From positions 682,001-746,000 of the forward strand of contig NZ_CP139195.1 of NCBI RefSeq assembly GCF_034057115.1: a stretch of 64,000 nucleotides of DNA, in the 5' to 3' direction. The notes beneath the pieces were generated by a model. That model did no database searches and was not told the origin of the DNA. It was given only the letters and a program-made list of their open reading frames with translations. Numbering within the stretch: the stretch's first letter is position 1; every line of letters begins with the position of its first letter. Source of the DNA: Pseudomonas sp. AN-1 (GTDB lineage Bacteria; Pseudomonadota; Gammaproteobacteria; Pseudomonadales; Pseudomonadaceae). Positions 9,239-18,144 of the stretch are shown here, piece by piece. The position numbers and the translations under genes were made by a program.

Positions 9239-9255
9239 TTCGTCTGGGCGGACTA
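9239..9255 (-). promoter_or_regulatory. 17-bp TAGTC-type operator for the DUF1214-sulfotransferase unit
   Basis: Coding-strand TAGTCCGCCCAGACGAA, matching the consensus except for the last base. 71 bp upstream of the start at 9168. Confidence 0.65.
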
Positions 9256-9298
9256 AAAAGTGCGCAGCCGCAAGCCCTGCTGTCGAGGGCAGGAAAAG

Positions 9299-9316
9299 TT
9301 CGTCTGACCAGACGAA
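9299..9316 (+). promoter_or_regulatory. Perfect 18-bp palindromic operator upstream of cysD
   Basis: TTCGTCTGACCAGACGAA is fully symmetric and belongs to the same motif family. It lies 83 bp upstream of cysD and 44 bp from the operator of the divergent unit, so each side of this divergent region has its own copy. Confidence 0.65.
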
Positions 9317-9398
9317 GAAGCGCCAGCGGCAGCTTCCCTACCGTGGAAAAAAGCCGGCCCGCAACCCGCGGAGCCGGCCCCTCCCACGGAGACAAGCG

Positions 9399-10295
9399 AT
9401 GCTGACTCACCTGCAACGCCTGGAGGCCGAAAGCGTCCAGATCATCCGCGAAGTGGTCGCCGAGTGTGAGAACCCGGTGATGCTCTACTCCATCGGCAAG
9501 GACAGCGCGGTCATGCTGCACCTGGCGATGAAGGCCTTCGCGCCGGGCAAACCGCCCTTCCCCCTGCTCCACGTCGACACCACCTGGAAGTTCCGCGAGA
9601 TGATCGCCTTCCGCGACCGGACCGCCGAGCGCCTGGGCCTGGAGCTGCTGGTGCACGTCAACCCGGAAGGCGTGGAGCGCGGGATCAACCCCTTCGAGCA
9701 TGGCTCGGCCCTGCACACCGACGTCTGGAAGACCCAGGGCCTCAAGCAGGCGCTGGACCACTACGGCTTCGACGCCGCGTTCGGCGGTGCGCGGCGCGAC
9801 GAGGAGAAGTCGCGCGCCAAGGAGCGGGTGTTCTCGATCCGTTCCGCGCAGCACCGCTGGGACCCCAAGCAGCAGCGCCCGGAACTCTGGCACCTGTACA
9901 ACACGCGCAAGCGCAAGGGCGAAAGCCTGCGGGTGTTCCCGCTGTCCAACTGGACCGAGCTGGACATCTGGCAATACATCTATCTGGAACGCATCCCCAT
10001 CGTCCCCCTCTACCTCGCCGCCGAGCGTCCGGTGGTGCGCCGCGACGGCACGCTGATCATGGTCGACGACGAGCGCCTGCCGCTGCTGCCGGGCGAGACG
10101 CCCGAGCTGCGCAAGGTGCGCTTCCGCACCCTGGGCTGCTACCCGCTGACCGGCGCCATCGACAGCGAGGCCGACAGCCTCGAAGCCATCATCCAGGAGA
10201 TGCTGGTGAGCCGCACCTCCGAGCGCCAGGGGCGGCTGATCGACAGCGATTCGGCCGGTTCCATGGAGAAGAAGAAGCAAGAGGGGTACTTCTGA
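9399..10295 (+). CDS. cysD: Sulfate adenylyltransferase subunit 2 (CysD)
   Basis: 298 residues, the small ATP-pyrophosphatase subunit of ATP sulfurylase that makes adenylyl sulfate (APS) from sulfate and ATP in complex with the GTPase subunit CysN. The PP-loop [13 protein letters not shown] is at residues 31-43; downstream [15 protein letters not shown] and [16 protein letters not shown]-like segments ([20 protein letters not shown]) are family hallmarks. Full length. Start supported by GGAGACAAGCG. Its stop overlaps the cysNC start (TGATG). The location, opposite a sulfotransferase and behind a TAGTC-type operator, suggests a pathway-specific PAPS supply rather than, or as well as, cysteine assimilation. 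Confidence 0.95.
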   Translation: MLTHLQRLEAESVQIIREVVAECENPVMLYSIGKDSAVMLHLAMKAFAPGKPPFPLLHVDTTWKFREMIAFRDRTAERLGLELLVHVNPEGVERGINPFEHGSALHTDVWKTQGLKQALDHYGFDAAFGGARRDEEKSRAKERVFSIRSAQHRWDPKQQRPELWHLYNTRKRKGESLRVFPLSNWTELDIWQYIYLERIPIVPLYLAAERPVVRRDGTLIMVDDERLPLLPGETPELRKVRFRTLGCYPLTGAIDSEADSLEAIIQEMLVSRTSERQGRLIDSDSAGSMEKKKQEGYF

Positions 10296-12172
10296 TGAAC
10301 GCGATTACCAACCTGGACCAGTACCTGCAGCAGCAACAGCACAAGGATCTGCTGCGCTTCATCACCTGCGGCAGCGTCGACGACGGCAAGAGCACCCTGA
10401 TCGGCCGTCTGCTCTACGAAACCAAGGTGCTCTTCGAGGACCAGCTCGGCCAGCTCGAAGTCGACTCGAAGAAGCTCGGCACCCAGGGCGGCGAGCTGGA
10501 CTTCGCCCTGCTGGTCGACGGCCTGGCCGCCGAGCGCGAACAGGGCATCACCATCGACGTGGCCTACCGCTTCTTCGCCACCGACAAGCGCAAGTTCATC
10601 GTCGCCGACACCCCCGGCCACGAGCAGTACACCCGCAACATGGTCACCGGCGCCTCTACCGCCGACCTCGCGGTGATCCTCATCGACGCCCGCCAGGGCC
10701 TGCTGGCGCAGACCCGCCGGCACAGCTTCCTGGTGTCCCTGCTGGGCATCCGCCAGGTCGTGGTGGCGGTGAACAAGATGGACCTGATGGACTATTCGGA
10801 GGCGGTGTTCCGCGACATCGAGGCCGAGTACCGCGCCTTCGCCGCGAAACTCGGGCTGACCGACATCCAGTGCATCCCACTCTCCGCGCTCAGGGGCGAC
10901 AACCTGCTGGAGCGTAGCGTCGAGATGCCCTGGTACCAGGGCCCCAGCCTGCTGCAGCACCTGGAAAGCGCCCCGCTGGACGACAGCCGCGCCAGCCGCG
11001 CGCCCTTCCGCCTGCCGGTGCAATGGGTGAACCGGCCCAACCTCGACTTCCGCGGCTTCGCCGGCAACGTGGCCGCGGGCAGCATCCGCGTCGGCGAATG
11101 CATCCGCGTCCTGCCCGCGGGCAAGCAGAGCCGCGTCGCCGGCATCCTCGGCATGACCGGGGAACAGCAGGAGGCGGTCTGCGGCCAGGCGGTGACCCTG
11201 ACCCTGGAAGACGAGATCGACATCAGCCGTGGCGACCTGATCGCCCTGGCCGACGCGCCGGCGGCGGTGGCCGACCAGTTCGAGGCCACCCTGGTATGGA
11301 TGGGCGAGGAACCCATGCTGCCCGGCCGCCCCTACCTGATGAAGATCGGCTGCCGCACCCTGGGCATGAGCTGCGCCACCCTCAAGCACAAGGTCGACGT
11401 CAACAGCCTGGAGCACCTGGCGGCGAAGACCCTGGCGCTGAACGAGATCGGCGTGTGCAACCTCGGCCTGGACCTGCCGATTCCCTTCGACCCCTACGCG
11501 GACAACCGCGACACCGGCGGCTTCATCGTCATCGACCGGCTGAGCAACCAGACCGTCGGCGCCGGCATGCTGCACTTCGCCCTGCGCCGCGCGCAGAACG
11601 TGCACTGGCAGGCCATCGACGTCGACGGCGCCGCCCGCGCCGCGCTGAAGGGCCAGACCCCGCGCATGCTGTGGTTCACCGGGCTATCAGGCGCCGGCAA
11701 GTCGACCATCGCCAACCTGGTGGAACGCAAGCTGCACGCCCTGGGCCGCCACACCTACCTGCTCGACGGCGACAACGTGCGTCACGGCCTGAACCGCGAC
11801 CTGGGCTTCAGCGAAGTCGACCGGGTGGAGAACATCCGCCGGGTGGCCGAGGTGGGCCGGCTGATGCTGGACGCCGGGCTGATCACCCTGGTCTCGTTCA
11901 TCTCGCCGTTCCGCGCCGAGCGGGAACTGGCGCGCAGCCTGGCCGGCGAAGGCGCCTTCCTGGAGATCTTCGTCGACACGCCGCTGGCGCTGGCCGAGCA
12001 GCGCGATCCCAAGGGCCTGTACCAGAAGGCGCGCCGCGGCGAGCTGAAGAACTTCACCGGCATCGACTCGCCTTACGAGCCGCCGCTGGCGCCCGACCTG
12101 CGCATCGACACCAGCGGCGAATCGGCCGAGGCCGCCGCCGAGCGCATCGTCGAGTACCTGCTGGCGCAGTGA
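10295..12172 (+). CDS. cysNC: Bifunctional sulfate adenylyltransferase subunit 1 / APS kinase (CysNC)
   Basis: 625 residues. Residues ~1-430 are the EF-Tu-like GTPase CysN: P-loop [14 protein letters not shown] (26-39), [12 protein letters not shown] (near 105) and NKMD (near 160). Residues ~440-625 are APS kinase CysC with P-loop [15 protein letters not shown] (near 460) and the [20 protein letters not shown] segment. Together with CysD it converts sulfate to APS and then PAPS, the sulfuryl donor for the divergent sulfotransferase. The gene overlaps cysD by one base pair. A 21-bp-span GC hairpin follows the stop but has no T-run. Length and fusion are normal for Pseudomonas-type CysNC. Confidence 0.95.
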   Translation: MNAITNLDQYLQQQQHKDLLRFITCGSVDDGKSTLIGRLLYETKVLFEDQLGQLEVDSKKLGTQGGELDFALLVDGLAAEREQGITIDVAYRFFATDKRKFIVADTPGHEQYTRNMVTGASTADLAVILIDARQGLLAQTRRHSFLVSLLGIRQVVVAVNKMDLMDYSEAVFRDIEAEYRAFAAKLGLTDIQCIPLSALRGDNLLERSVEMPWYQGPSLLQHLESAPLDDSRASRAPFRLPVQWVNRPNLDFRGFAGNVAAGSIRVGECIRVLPAGKQSRVAGILGMTGEQQEAVCGQAVTLTLEDEIDISRGDLIALADAPAAVADQFEATLVWMGEEPMLPGRPYLMKIGCRTLGMSCATLKHKVDVNSLEHLAAKTLALNEIGVCNLGLDLPIPFDPYADNRDTGGFIVIDRLSNQTVGAGMLHFALRRAQNVHWQAIDVDGAARAALKGQTPRMLWFTGLSGAGKSTIANLVERKLHALGRHTYLLDGDNVRHGLNRDLGFSEVDRVENIRRVAEVGRLMLDAGLITLVSFISPFRAERELARSLAGEGAFLEIFVDTPLALAEQRDPKGLYQKARRGELKNFTGIDSPYEPPLAPDLRIDTSGESAEAAAERIVEYLLAQ

Positions 12173-12261
12173 GGCGCCCTTCGCCCGGGGCCGCCAGCCG
12201 GTCCCGGGCGGCTGCAGATCACTTCCAAACCTATCAACTGAGTGCCCAACAGGAGCGAGTC

Positions 12262-12729
12262 ATGGCCAAGGCCGAAAACATCGTTACCTCGATCACCGTG
12301 GAAATCGACGCCCCCGCCCGCGTGGTCTGGGAAGTGCTCAACGATCTGGACAACTACCACGAGTGGAACAGCTTCTGCCCGAGCATTCAGTGCGGCCTGC
12401 AGATCGGCGATCCGGTGCTGATGCAGGTACGTGCCCCCGGTAGCGACGAGACCTTCCCGGTCCACGAATACCTGGTGGCTTGCGACCCCGAGCAGCTGTT
12501 GTCCTGGGAGCAGCGCCCCGTCCCGGAAAACATGGACGCCGCCCGCCGCGACCAGTACATCACTGCCATCGACGCCAATCGCTGCAGCTATTTCACCACC
12601 GATATTTTCCTGGGTCTGAACCAGGACACCATCATGCGCGAGCACGGTGCCTGGGTGAAAAAAGGCTTCGACCAGATGGCTCTGGATCTGAAACGGCGCG
12701 CCGAAGCACTGCACGCCCGCCGTACCTGA
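12262..12729 (+). CDS. SRPBCC (START-like) family protein
   Basis: 155 residues beginning MAKAENIVTSITVEIDAPAR at ATG 12262 behind AGGAGCGAGTC. The pattern VEIDAPARVVWEVLNDLDNY HEWN, with a later LSWEQRP and a long C-terminal helix (GAWVKKGFDQMALDLKRRAE), is the SRPBCC/polyketide-cyclase-like helix-grip fold that binds hydrophobic ligands in a deep cavity. It lies 89 bp after cysNC and 40 bp before an SDR gene on the same strand, so it is likely part of a longer transcript. Role may be binding or cyclisation of a hydrophobic intermediate; nothing more specific can be said. Confidence 0.75.
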   Translation: MAKAENIVTSITVEIDAPARVVWEVLNDLDNYHEWNSFCPSIQCGLQIGDPVLMQVRAPGSDETFPVHEYLVACDPEQLLSWEQRPVPENMDAARRDQYITAIDANRCSYFTTDIFLGLNQDTIMREHGAWVKKGFDQMALDLKRRAEALHARRT

Positions 12730-12769
12730 GCGGCCCATTCCGCACCACAACAATAAGAAGGTAATTGCC

Positions 12770-13561
12770 ATGTTGCTCAAAGATAAAGTTGTCATCATTT
12801 CCGGTATCGGTCCTGGCCTGGGCATCAAGCTGGCCGTACGCGCCGCCGAATACCAGGCCAAGGCCGTGGTGCTGGCCGCCCGCACCCCGGCCAAGCTGGA
12901 TCAGGCCGAACAGGCCATCCGCGACGCGGGCTACGACACCCCGGTCCTCAAGGTCCCCACCGACATTGCCGATGTCGAACAGTGCCAGAAGCTCGCCGAC
13001 CTGACGGTCGAGCACTTCGGCCGGATCGACGCGCTGATCAACTCCGCCTACTCCCACGGCGCCTGGGGCAGCTCCTCCGCGTCGTCCATGGCCGACTGGC
13101 GCCAGGCGATGGACATCAACCTGTTCGGCACCATGCAGATGACCCAGGCCGTGCTGCCGCAGATGAAGCAGCAACGCTCGGGCAGCATCGTCATGATCAA
13201 CACCATGGCCACCCGCATCCCCAACCAGCTGGAATCCGGCTACGCCGTCTCCAAGGGCGCGTTGAAGACCGCCGTGCAGTACCTGGCCCAGGATCTCGGC
13301 CCGTTCGGCATCCGGGTCAACTCCACCTTCATGGGCTGGATGTGGGGCGCGCCAGTGATCGGCTATTTCGAGAGCGAAGCCAAGCGCCTGGGCGTCACCA
13401 TGCAGTCGCTGGTCGACCAGATCGCCCAGCAGATTCCGCTGCGCAAGATTCCCGAAGACGGCGACTGCGCCATGGCCGCCCTGTACCTGGCCAGCGACTA
13501 CGCCAAGGTCATCACCGGCGCGCAACTGGACGTCAACGGCGGTCACTTTCTGCCGTGCTGA
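12770..13561 (+). CDS. Short-chain dehydrogenase/reductase (SDR)
   Basis: 263 residues. Cofactor-binding segment VVIISGIGPGLGIKLAVRAA (6-25), NSAYSHG in place of the usual NNAG, and YAVSKGA carrying the catalytic Tyr-Lys. The residue 13 before the Tyr, normally the catalytic Ser, reads Thr (INTMATRIPNQLESGYAVSK), which would still offer a hydroxyl. C-terminus ITGAQLDVNGGHF is typical SDR. Family reaction is NAD(P)-dependent oxidation or reduction of a secondary alcohol/ketone; substrate unknown, hydroxysteroid-like by context. Start ATG 12770 behind AAGGTAATTGCC. Same strand as the SRPBCC gene; a long REP element follows. Confidence 0.8.
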   Translation: MLLKDKVVIISGIGPGLGIKLAVRAAEYQAKAVVLAARTPAKLDQAEQAIRDAGYDTPVLKVPTDIADVEQCQKLADLTVEHFGRIDALINSAYSHGAWGSSSASSMADWRQAMDINLFGTMQMTQAVLPQMKQQRSGSIVMINTMATRIPNQLESGYAVSKGALKTAVQYLAQDLGPFGIRVNSTFMGWMWGAPVIGYFESEAKRLGVTMQSLVDQIAQQIPLRKIPEDGDCAMAALYLASDYAKVITGAQLDVNGGHFLPC

Positions 13562-13634
13562 CTAGCCGGGGCGACAGGGAGGTCGCCTCTCAGCCGATCA
13601 ACTGATCGACGCCTCCTGCTGGCGCGCGTCACCT

Positions 13635-13731
13635 TGTAGGGGCGAATTCATTCGCCACGGGCCGCAACGCGGCCCCCGATGTTGCCCAGGGCAGGCCTCC
13701 GGCCTGCTTGGCGAATGAATTCGCCCCCACA
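13635..13731. repeat. Long composite REP element (inverted relative to the copy at 20656)
   Basis: Outer arms TGTAGGGGCGAATTCATTC and GAATGAATTCGCCCCCACA enclose two further small hairpins (GGGCCGCAACGCGGCCC and CAGGCCTCCGGCCTG). The whole interior is the reverse complement, with few changes, of the interior of the element at 20656-20754. Confidence 0.85.
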
Positions 13732-13739
13732 ACCCGCCC

Positions 13740-13756
13740 TAGGCCGAACGGACGAT
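13740..13756 (+). promoter_or_regulatory. 17-bp TAGTC-type operator upstream of luxR paralogue 2
   Basis: TAGGCCGAACGGACGAT, one mismatch to the consensus (G for T at position 4). 67 bp upstream of the start at 13824. Confidence 0.5.
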
Positions 13757-13823
13757 TTGCCGGCCCCGCGGCGCGCAAATACTGACCCCATCCAGCCCGA
13801 CAACCACAACTAGAGAGGCGCGG

Positions 13824-14987
13824 ATGCACAACTTCGAACACGCCCATGAACTGGCGGGCATCAGCGCTCGCGAACTCAGCGACCTGCTGGCCCTGACCTA
13901 CCGCGGCCCGCTGGAACCCACGCCCTGGTCCGGCCTGCTGGAGGCGCTGCGCCTGCGCTTTCGCGCCAGCTTCATGACCCTGGTGCTGCGCAACCCCGCC
14001 CACGACCGCCCCGGGCTGATCGTCAACGCCTCGATCCACGGCCCGCACCTGCCGGGCGAGCCGTCCTACAGCGAGCACTACTATGCGATCTGCCCCTTCC
14101 TCGACTGGCCGGCCGGCCAGGTGGCCAGCGCCGACCAGGTGCTGGGCCAGGAGGCCTGGCTGACCGACGACTTCTACCGGAGCTACCTGCAGCCGCTGGA
14201 CCTGCGTTATGTGCTGGTGGCCAACCTGCGCACCGATGCCGGCATGCACTGCGCGCTGTTCGCCTGCCGCGGCCATGCGGCGGCGGACTTCGACGCCGCG
14301 GAACGGGCGCTGATCGAGCTGCTCCGGCCGCACCTGCAGCAGGCGGTGGACCTGCATTCGACGGTCGACGAACTGGACTCGGAGCGCCTGCTCTACGCCG
14401 CCACCATCGACCGCCTGCTGGTCGGCACGGCGATCCTCGACGAAACCGGCAAGGTGATGCGCAGCAACCAGGCAGCCCAGCGCCTGTTCGCCGCGCACGA
14501 TGGCCTCGAGTGTCGCCAGGACCGGCTGCGCGCCTATTCCGTCCAGGACAACCGCGATCTGCAGAAGGCCGTGCAGACGGTGCTCCTGCAGCGCCAGCAG
14601 GGCCGGGACGAGTCGGTGGAGGTGCTCACCCTGTCCCGCCCGACCGGCGAGGTGCCGCTGAACCTGCTGCTGCGCCCCATCGCCCTCAACTACGAAGGCC
14701 AGGGCAAGGCCCGGCGGCCGGCCGTGGCGGTGTTCATCCGCGACCCGAACGACTCGCCGCAGGCCTCGCGGCACCTGCTGCGCAGCCTGTTCCAGCTGAC
14801 CCGCACGGAAACCGAGGTGGCCATGCTGATGATGGATGGCCTGACCCTGGACGAAAGCGCCGAGCGCCTGTGCCTCTCGCGCAACACCGTGCGCGCCCAC
14901 CTGCGCGGGGTCTTCGCCAAGACCGGCGCCACCCGCCAGGCCCAACTGGTCAAGACCCTGCTCAACAGCGTCGCCGCGCTGGCCTGA
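13824..14987 (+). CDS. LuxR-type transcriptional regulator (second paralogue)
   Basis: 387 residues. C-terminal LuxR helix-turn-helix at about 318-380 (LTRTETEVAMLMMDGLTLDE ... CLSRNTVRAHLRGVFAKTGA). The N-terminal ~200 residues share organisation with the paralogues at 4464 and 55502 (for example YSEHYYAICPFLDWPAGQVA aligns in position with the third copy), and residues ~200-310 contain a PAS-like ATIDRLLVGTAILDETGKVM segment. AGAGAGGCGCGG precedes ATG 13824. It has its own near-consensus operator 67 bp upstream. Convergent with the SDR gene at 15182. Likely one of the proteins that recognises the 17-bp element; which paralogue binds which site cannot be told. Confidence 0.85.
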   Translation: MHNFEHAHELAGISARELSDLLALTYRGPLEPTPWSGLLEALRLRFRASFMTLVLRNPAHDRPGLIVNASIHGPHLPGEPSYSEHYYAICPFLDWPAGQVASADQVLGQEAWLTDDFYRSYLQPLDLRYVLVANLRTDAGMHCALFACRGHAAADFDAAERALIELLRPHLQQAVDLHSTVDELDSERLLYAATIDRLLVGTAILDETGKVMRSNQAAQRLFAAHDGLECRQDRLRAYSVQDNRDLQKAVQTVLLQRQQGRDESVEVLTLSRPTGEVPLNLLLRPIALNYEGQGKARRPAVAVFIRDPNDSPQASRHLLRSLFQLTRTETEVAMLMMDGLTLDESAERLCLSRNTVRAHLRGVFAKTGATRQAQLVKTLLNSVAALA

Positions 14988-15075
14988 TAGCCCATCCTGC
15001 GCCCCTCCTCCCCCATGCCATCCCGCGGACGATGGCGTGGGCGGCTGCGCCGGTGTTACTGCGGAGCGAAGAAGC

Positions 15076-15099
15076 AAAAAAAAACCGGCCTGAGCCGGG
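15076..15099 (-). terminator. Rho-independent terminator of SDR gene 15182-15940
   Basis: On the minus strand a CCGGC stem, TCAG loop and GCCGG stem run directly into nine T residues (A-run at 15076-15084 on the plus strand). Confidence 0.75.
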
Positions 15100-15181
15100 T
15101 AAAAGGTGACAGTGGGATAGACCTGTCAGCACGCACTGGTTTGCTGTCGGGGGGAGCACAGCCTCCCCCCTGTGCCCCGAA

Positions 15182-15940
15182 TCAGGCGGAGCCACCGATC
15201 AGCTGGGCGTTGTCGACACGGATCTCCGCGCCGTTGATGAAGCGCGACTCGTCCGAGGCGAGGAACAGCACCACGTTGGCGATGTCCGCCGGGGCGCACA
15301 TGCGGTTCTTCGGATCCTTCTCCAGCTCTTCCTGGGCAACCGGCTGACCGCCGTGCAGGGCGCTGGTCATCGGCGTGTTGACGCCGTCCGGATGCACGCT
15401 GTTGCAGCGGATGCGGTAGCCCTGCTGCTTGCAGTGCATGGCGATCGAGCGGGTCATCGCCGCCACCGCGCCCTTGGACGCCGAATAGGCACAGAACGCC
15501 GGCATGCCGCCGAGCGCCGCCATCGACGACATGTTGACGATCGAGCCGCCGCCGGTTTCCTTCATCGCCAGCACCGCGTACTTGCAGCCGAGGAAGTAGC
15601 CGGCGTTGTTGATGCCTTGCACCTTCTGGAACAGCTCCAGCGAGGTGTCCTCGATGGTGCCGACGGCGAGGATGCCGGCGTTGTTGACCAGCACGTCGAG
15701 GCGGCCGAAGGTTTCCAGGGTAGTGTCGATCACCCGCTGCCAGTCGGCTTCGCTGGCGATGTCGTGGCGCACGAACAGGGCGTCGCCGCCGATCTCGGCG
15801 GCCGCACGCTGGCCGGCTTCCTCGTTGAGGTCGGTGAGCACCACCCTGGCCCCTTCGCGGGCCAGCAGCTTGGCATCCTCCAGACCGATGCCACTGGCGG
15901 CGCCAGTCACGATGCATACCTTGCCTTCGACTCGTTTCAT
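15182..15940 (-). CDS. Short-chain dehydrogenase (hydroxysteroid-dehydrogenase-like)
   Basis: 252 residues, classical SDR. TGAASGIGLEDAKLLAREGA (12-31) binds the cofactor with an acidic TDLNEEAG after strand 2, favouring NAD(H). NNAGI is near residue 88, and Ser of VNMSSMAALGG, YSASKGA give a full Ser-Tyr-Lys triad. ATG 15940 follows GGGAGAACAACA. A consensus TAGTC-type operator lies 84 bp upstream and an intrinsic terminator 80 bp downstream of the stop, so this is a monocistronic regulon member. Sequence style is that of 3alpha/20beta- and 7alpha-hydroxysteroid dehydrogenases and related glucose dehydrogenases; the specific substrate is not determined. Confidence 0.8.
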   Translation of the reverse strand: MKRVEGKVCIVTGAASGIGLEDAKLLAREGARVVLTDLNEEAGQRAAAEIGGDALFVRHDIASEADWQRVIDTTLETFGRLDVLVNNAGILAVGTIEDTSLELFQKVQGINNAGYFLGCKYAVLAMKETGGGSIVNMSSMAALGGMPAFCAYSASKGAVAAMTRSIAMHCKQQGYRIRCNSVHPDGVNTPMTSALHGGQPVAQEELEKDPKNRMCAPADIANVVLFLASDESRFINGAEIRVDNAQLIGGSA

Positions 15941-16023
15941 TGTTGTTCTCCCGTTGCTGGATCAGCGCGGATCGAGCCCGCAATCGACTGGATTCGATTG
16001 TTGCAACGGGTGGGAGGGGCTAC

Positions 16024-16040
16024 ATCGTCTGGGGAGACTA
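16024..16040 (-). promoter_or_regulatory. 17-bp TAGTC-type operator upstream of SDR 15182-15940
   Basis: Coding-strand TAGTCTCCCCAGACGAT, a full consensus match. 84 bp upstream of the start at 15940. Confidence 0.65.
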
Positions 16041-16053
16041 ATCCCATTTGGCG

Positions 16054-16071
16054 CTCCCGCGAAGGCGGGAG
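16054..16071. repeat. Short hairpin repeat of the CTCCCGC-GAAG-GCGGGAG type
   Basis: Perfect 7-bp stem with a GAAG loop followed by GCCCAGG, a widespread bacterial intergenic hairpin type different from the REP elements of this window. It stands 147-116 bp downstream of the EAL gene stop and may end its transcript. Confidence 0.5.
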
Positions 16072-16187
16072 CCCAGGTGCCACGGGCCTTCCGGATTGTC
16101 GCCTGTACGGGAATGACAACTTCTCCAGGACTTCCTCGGGAACACTGAAATTCGCTGCTGATCAGCGCTCCACGTGCTGCCGAACGA

Positions 16188-16967
16188 TCAGCAATAACGC
16201 ATGTCGGGTTCCGGCAGCGCCTCCAGCGCCGGGCGCGCCAGCAGGTAGCCCTGGAACAGCGAAACGCCCATGCTCCGCAAGGTGTCGAGCTCTTCGGGCC
16301 GCTCGATCCCTTCGGCGATGATCTGGCAACCGAGTGCGTTGCAGGTGCCGATCACGCCAGCGACGATCGCCCGTCGCACGGCATCGCGGTCGATATCGCG
16401 CGTCAGCGCCATATCCAGCTTGACGATATGGGGCTGGAAGTCCGCCAGAAGGTTCAGGCCGGAATAGCCTGCGCCAAAGTCGTCGATGGCGGTCAGGAAG
16501 CCACGCTGCCGATAGTCCTTGATGATCTTCAGGGCATGCTCGGGGTTACGGATCTTTTCCGACTCCGTGATCTCGAAGATCAGGCGATCCGGCGAAAAGC
16601 CGACCTTGCGCGCAGCAGCCAGCGTCAGGCGAATGCAACTGGCGGGCTCATAAACCGCGTTGGGCAGGAAGTTGATCGACAGATAGGTCTGCATGCCGAG
16701 GCGCTGAGCGGTTTCGATCGCCAGCACACGGCAGGTCTGATCGAACGAATACATCTCGTCGGGCTTCACCGCGCCCAGTACCTGCGCCGCAGAGGCACCA
16801 TCGGCGCCGCGAACGAGCGCCTCGTAGGCAAACACACTCCGCTGCTCGACATCGACGATCGGCTGGAAAGCCATCTTCAATTCGAGATTAAGTGGCTTGG
16901 CATCCCTGCAGCGGATGCATCCGATGAGTTCATCGTCAGCGTCCTCGAAAAAGTTTGATAAATACAT
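16188..16967 (-). CDS. EAL-domain cyclic-di-GMP phosphodiesterase
   Basis: 259 residues, almost entirely EAL domain, no membrane segment and no recognisable sensor. The catalytic signature is intact: YEALVRG (E49-A50-L51), a LSINFLPNAV metal-binding strand, EITESE, IDDFGAGYSGLNLL, and the late AEGIE. Such proteins hydrolyse c-di-GMP to pGpG. The open frame extends 13 codons upstream, but AAGGAGATCAG directly before ATG 16967 fixes the start. It stands alone among catabolic genes, with no TAGTC-type element upstream. It could link surface behaviour to the catabolic locus or simply be a neighbour. The preceding 320 bp (16968-17295) hold only the terminator of the next unit. Confidence 0.85.
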   Translation of the reverse strand: MYLSNFFEDADDELIGCIRCRDAKPLNLELKMAFQPIVDVEQRSVFAYEALVRGADGASAAQVLGAVKPDEMYSFDQTCRVLAIETAQRLGMQTYLSINFLPNAVYEPASCIRLTLAAARKVGFSPDRLIFEITESEKIRNPEHALKIIKDYRQRGFLTAIDDFGAGYSGLNLLADFQPHIVKLDMALTRDIDRDAVRRAIVAGVIGTCNALGCQIIAEGIERPEELDTLRSMGVSLFQGYLLARPALEALPEPDMRYC

Positions 16968-17230
16968 CTGATCTCCTTGCGAGGCTGGTTTCCTTGAGAT
17001 ATCCAAGGAACCCTCGAGCGATTGATGGGCCGACGATTGATGAGACCATCTGCACGGCGCTCACCACGCCAGCGTTGCAGCGAACTCTACAACGCGTGCT
17101 GACGCAAAGCACGTAGCCGCCCCCAACTTGGCTCTAGACCCGAGCTTGTGACCGTTGCGAGCGCCAGCAGCGAAGTTGAGCCAAACATATCGGCTTTGCA
17201 TGCCATGCTCTTGAGCACGCTGCGCATCCC

Positions 17231-17271
17231 AAAAAACAAACCCGGAGCCCGCCAGTGGCGGACTCCGGGTT
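17231..17271 (-). terminator. Rho-independent terminator of the EthD-like/SDR unit
   Basis: Stem CCCGGAG (17241-17247) pairs with CTCCGGG (17263-17269) around a GC-rich centre; on the minus strand it is followed by TTTGTTTTTT. Confidence 0.75.
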
Positions 17272-17295
17272 GCGTTTGCCCCGCTAGAGTGTGGC

Positions 17296-18015
17296 TCAGG
17301 CGCCGCCCGGCCTGGCGATCAGGTACTGGCTGGTCGGCAGCACGTCGATCTTGTCGTAGTCGATGAAGCGCTTGCAGCTCTCCATCATCGCCGCCAGGTT
17401 GCGGCGGAACTTCTCCTCGTCGCCCGGGGCGTCGAAGAAGCTCTGCGGGTCGCTCATTGCCGCCGGCGGGAAGCACTCCTCGACGATGGCGTCGATGGCC
17501 GGCGCGCCGCGGGTCAGCGCGCGCACCACCACGTTCTGCACGTACTGGAAGTTGTCCTGGGTGTCGATGGCCACCTGGGTATGGCTGTTGTGCCAGATGT
17601 CCAGCCAGCCCTCGTGGGTGAGGCGCGGCGGGCGGGTGAGGAAGGCCAGCTGGGCGAAGCCGTGGGTGCGCTCGCCCGGGACGGCCGGGAAGCGGGTGTT
17701 GCGGATCGGCACCGACTCGGTGACCAGGTAGGCGGCCAGGCGCTCCACCGCACCGGCGATCACCGCGTCGAACGGGCGGCGGAACTGGGCGATGGCGCTG
17801 TCCAGCCACAGCGACACGCTGCCGTCCATCAGCGGCTGCAGGTTGGCCTGGCGCAGGCCGGCGGCGGGCTCGACGGCGGCGTCGGCGACGTTCACCTGCA
17901 GGCCGCGGGCGCCGAGCGCCAGCAGCTGTTCGGCGACCTCGCCGCGCAGGCGGCTGGCGAATTCTTCGGGATTGACTTGGCGATCACGCCAGACGACATA
18001 GACGACTTTTTCCAT
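17296..18015 (-). CDS. EthD-domain-like protein
   Basis: 239 residues starting MEKVVYVVWRDRQVNPEEFA at ATG 18015. The two halves each carry an EthD-type dimeric alpha/beta-barrel motif; the second half has LTHEGWLDIWHNSHTQVAID, where the W-x2-H pattern is typical. EthD proteins are small ferredoxin-like-fold proteins found beside P450s and other monooxygenases in degradation loci, with undefined catalytic roles. The open frame runs 27 codons upstream, but those codons come from the REP element at 18081-18139 (they read MNSPLQ), so I reject that extension. It is the second gene after the SDR at 18145-19023. Family assignment is moderately sure. Confidence 0.55.
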   Translation of the reverse strand: MEKVVYVVWRDRQVNPEEFASRLRGEVAEQLLALGARGLQVNVADAAVEPAAGLRQANLQPLMDGSVSLWLDSAIAQFRRPFDAVIAGAVERLAAYLVTESVPIRNTRFPAVPGERTHGFAQLAFLTRPPRLTHEGWLDIWHNSHTQVAIDTQDNFQYVQNVVVRALTRGAPAIDAIVEECFPPAAMSDPQSFFDAPGDEEKFRRNLAAMMESCKRFIDYDKIDVLPTSQYLIARPGGA

Positions 18016-18080
18016 GGAAGCGCTGCCTTTCGAGGGATGGAATGCGTCCGCACCGGCGGTGCGGGCGCTTGGTATCCATT

Positions 18081-18139
18081 GCAGGGGCGAATTCATTCGC
18101 CCGGATACCCGGCAAAGGCGAATGAATTCGCCCCTACAG
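18081..18139. repeat. REP element
   Basis: Arms GCAGGGGCGAATTCATTCGCC and its complement ending GGGGCGAATTCATTCGCC on the other strand, between the SDR stop (18145) and EthD-like start (18015) of one transcription unit, so here the REP lies inside an operon. Confidence 0.85.
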
Positions 18140-18144
18140 GATCC

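Noticed and set aside
12172-12210. Terminator after cysNC
   Set aside because: A GC stem (GCCCGGG/CCCGGGC) exists but no T-run follows, and the next gene is 89 bp away on the same strand; read-through is more likely.
18015-18096. N-terminal extensions beginning MNSPLQ or MNSPPQ on several genes
   Set aside because: These codons are simply the REP arm read through (GGCGAATGAATTCGCCCC); they recur at every REP element and are not protein sequence.
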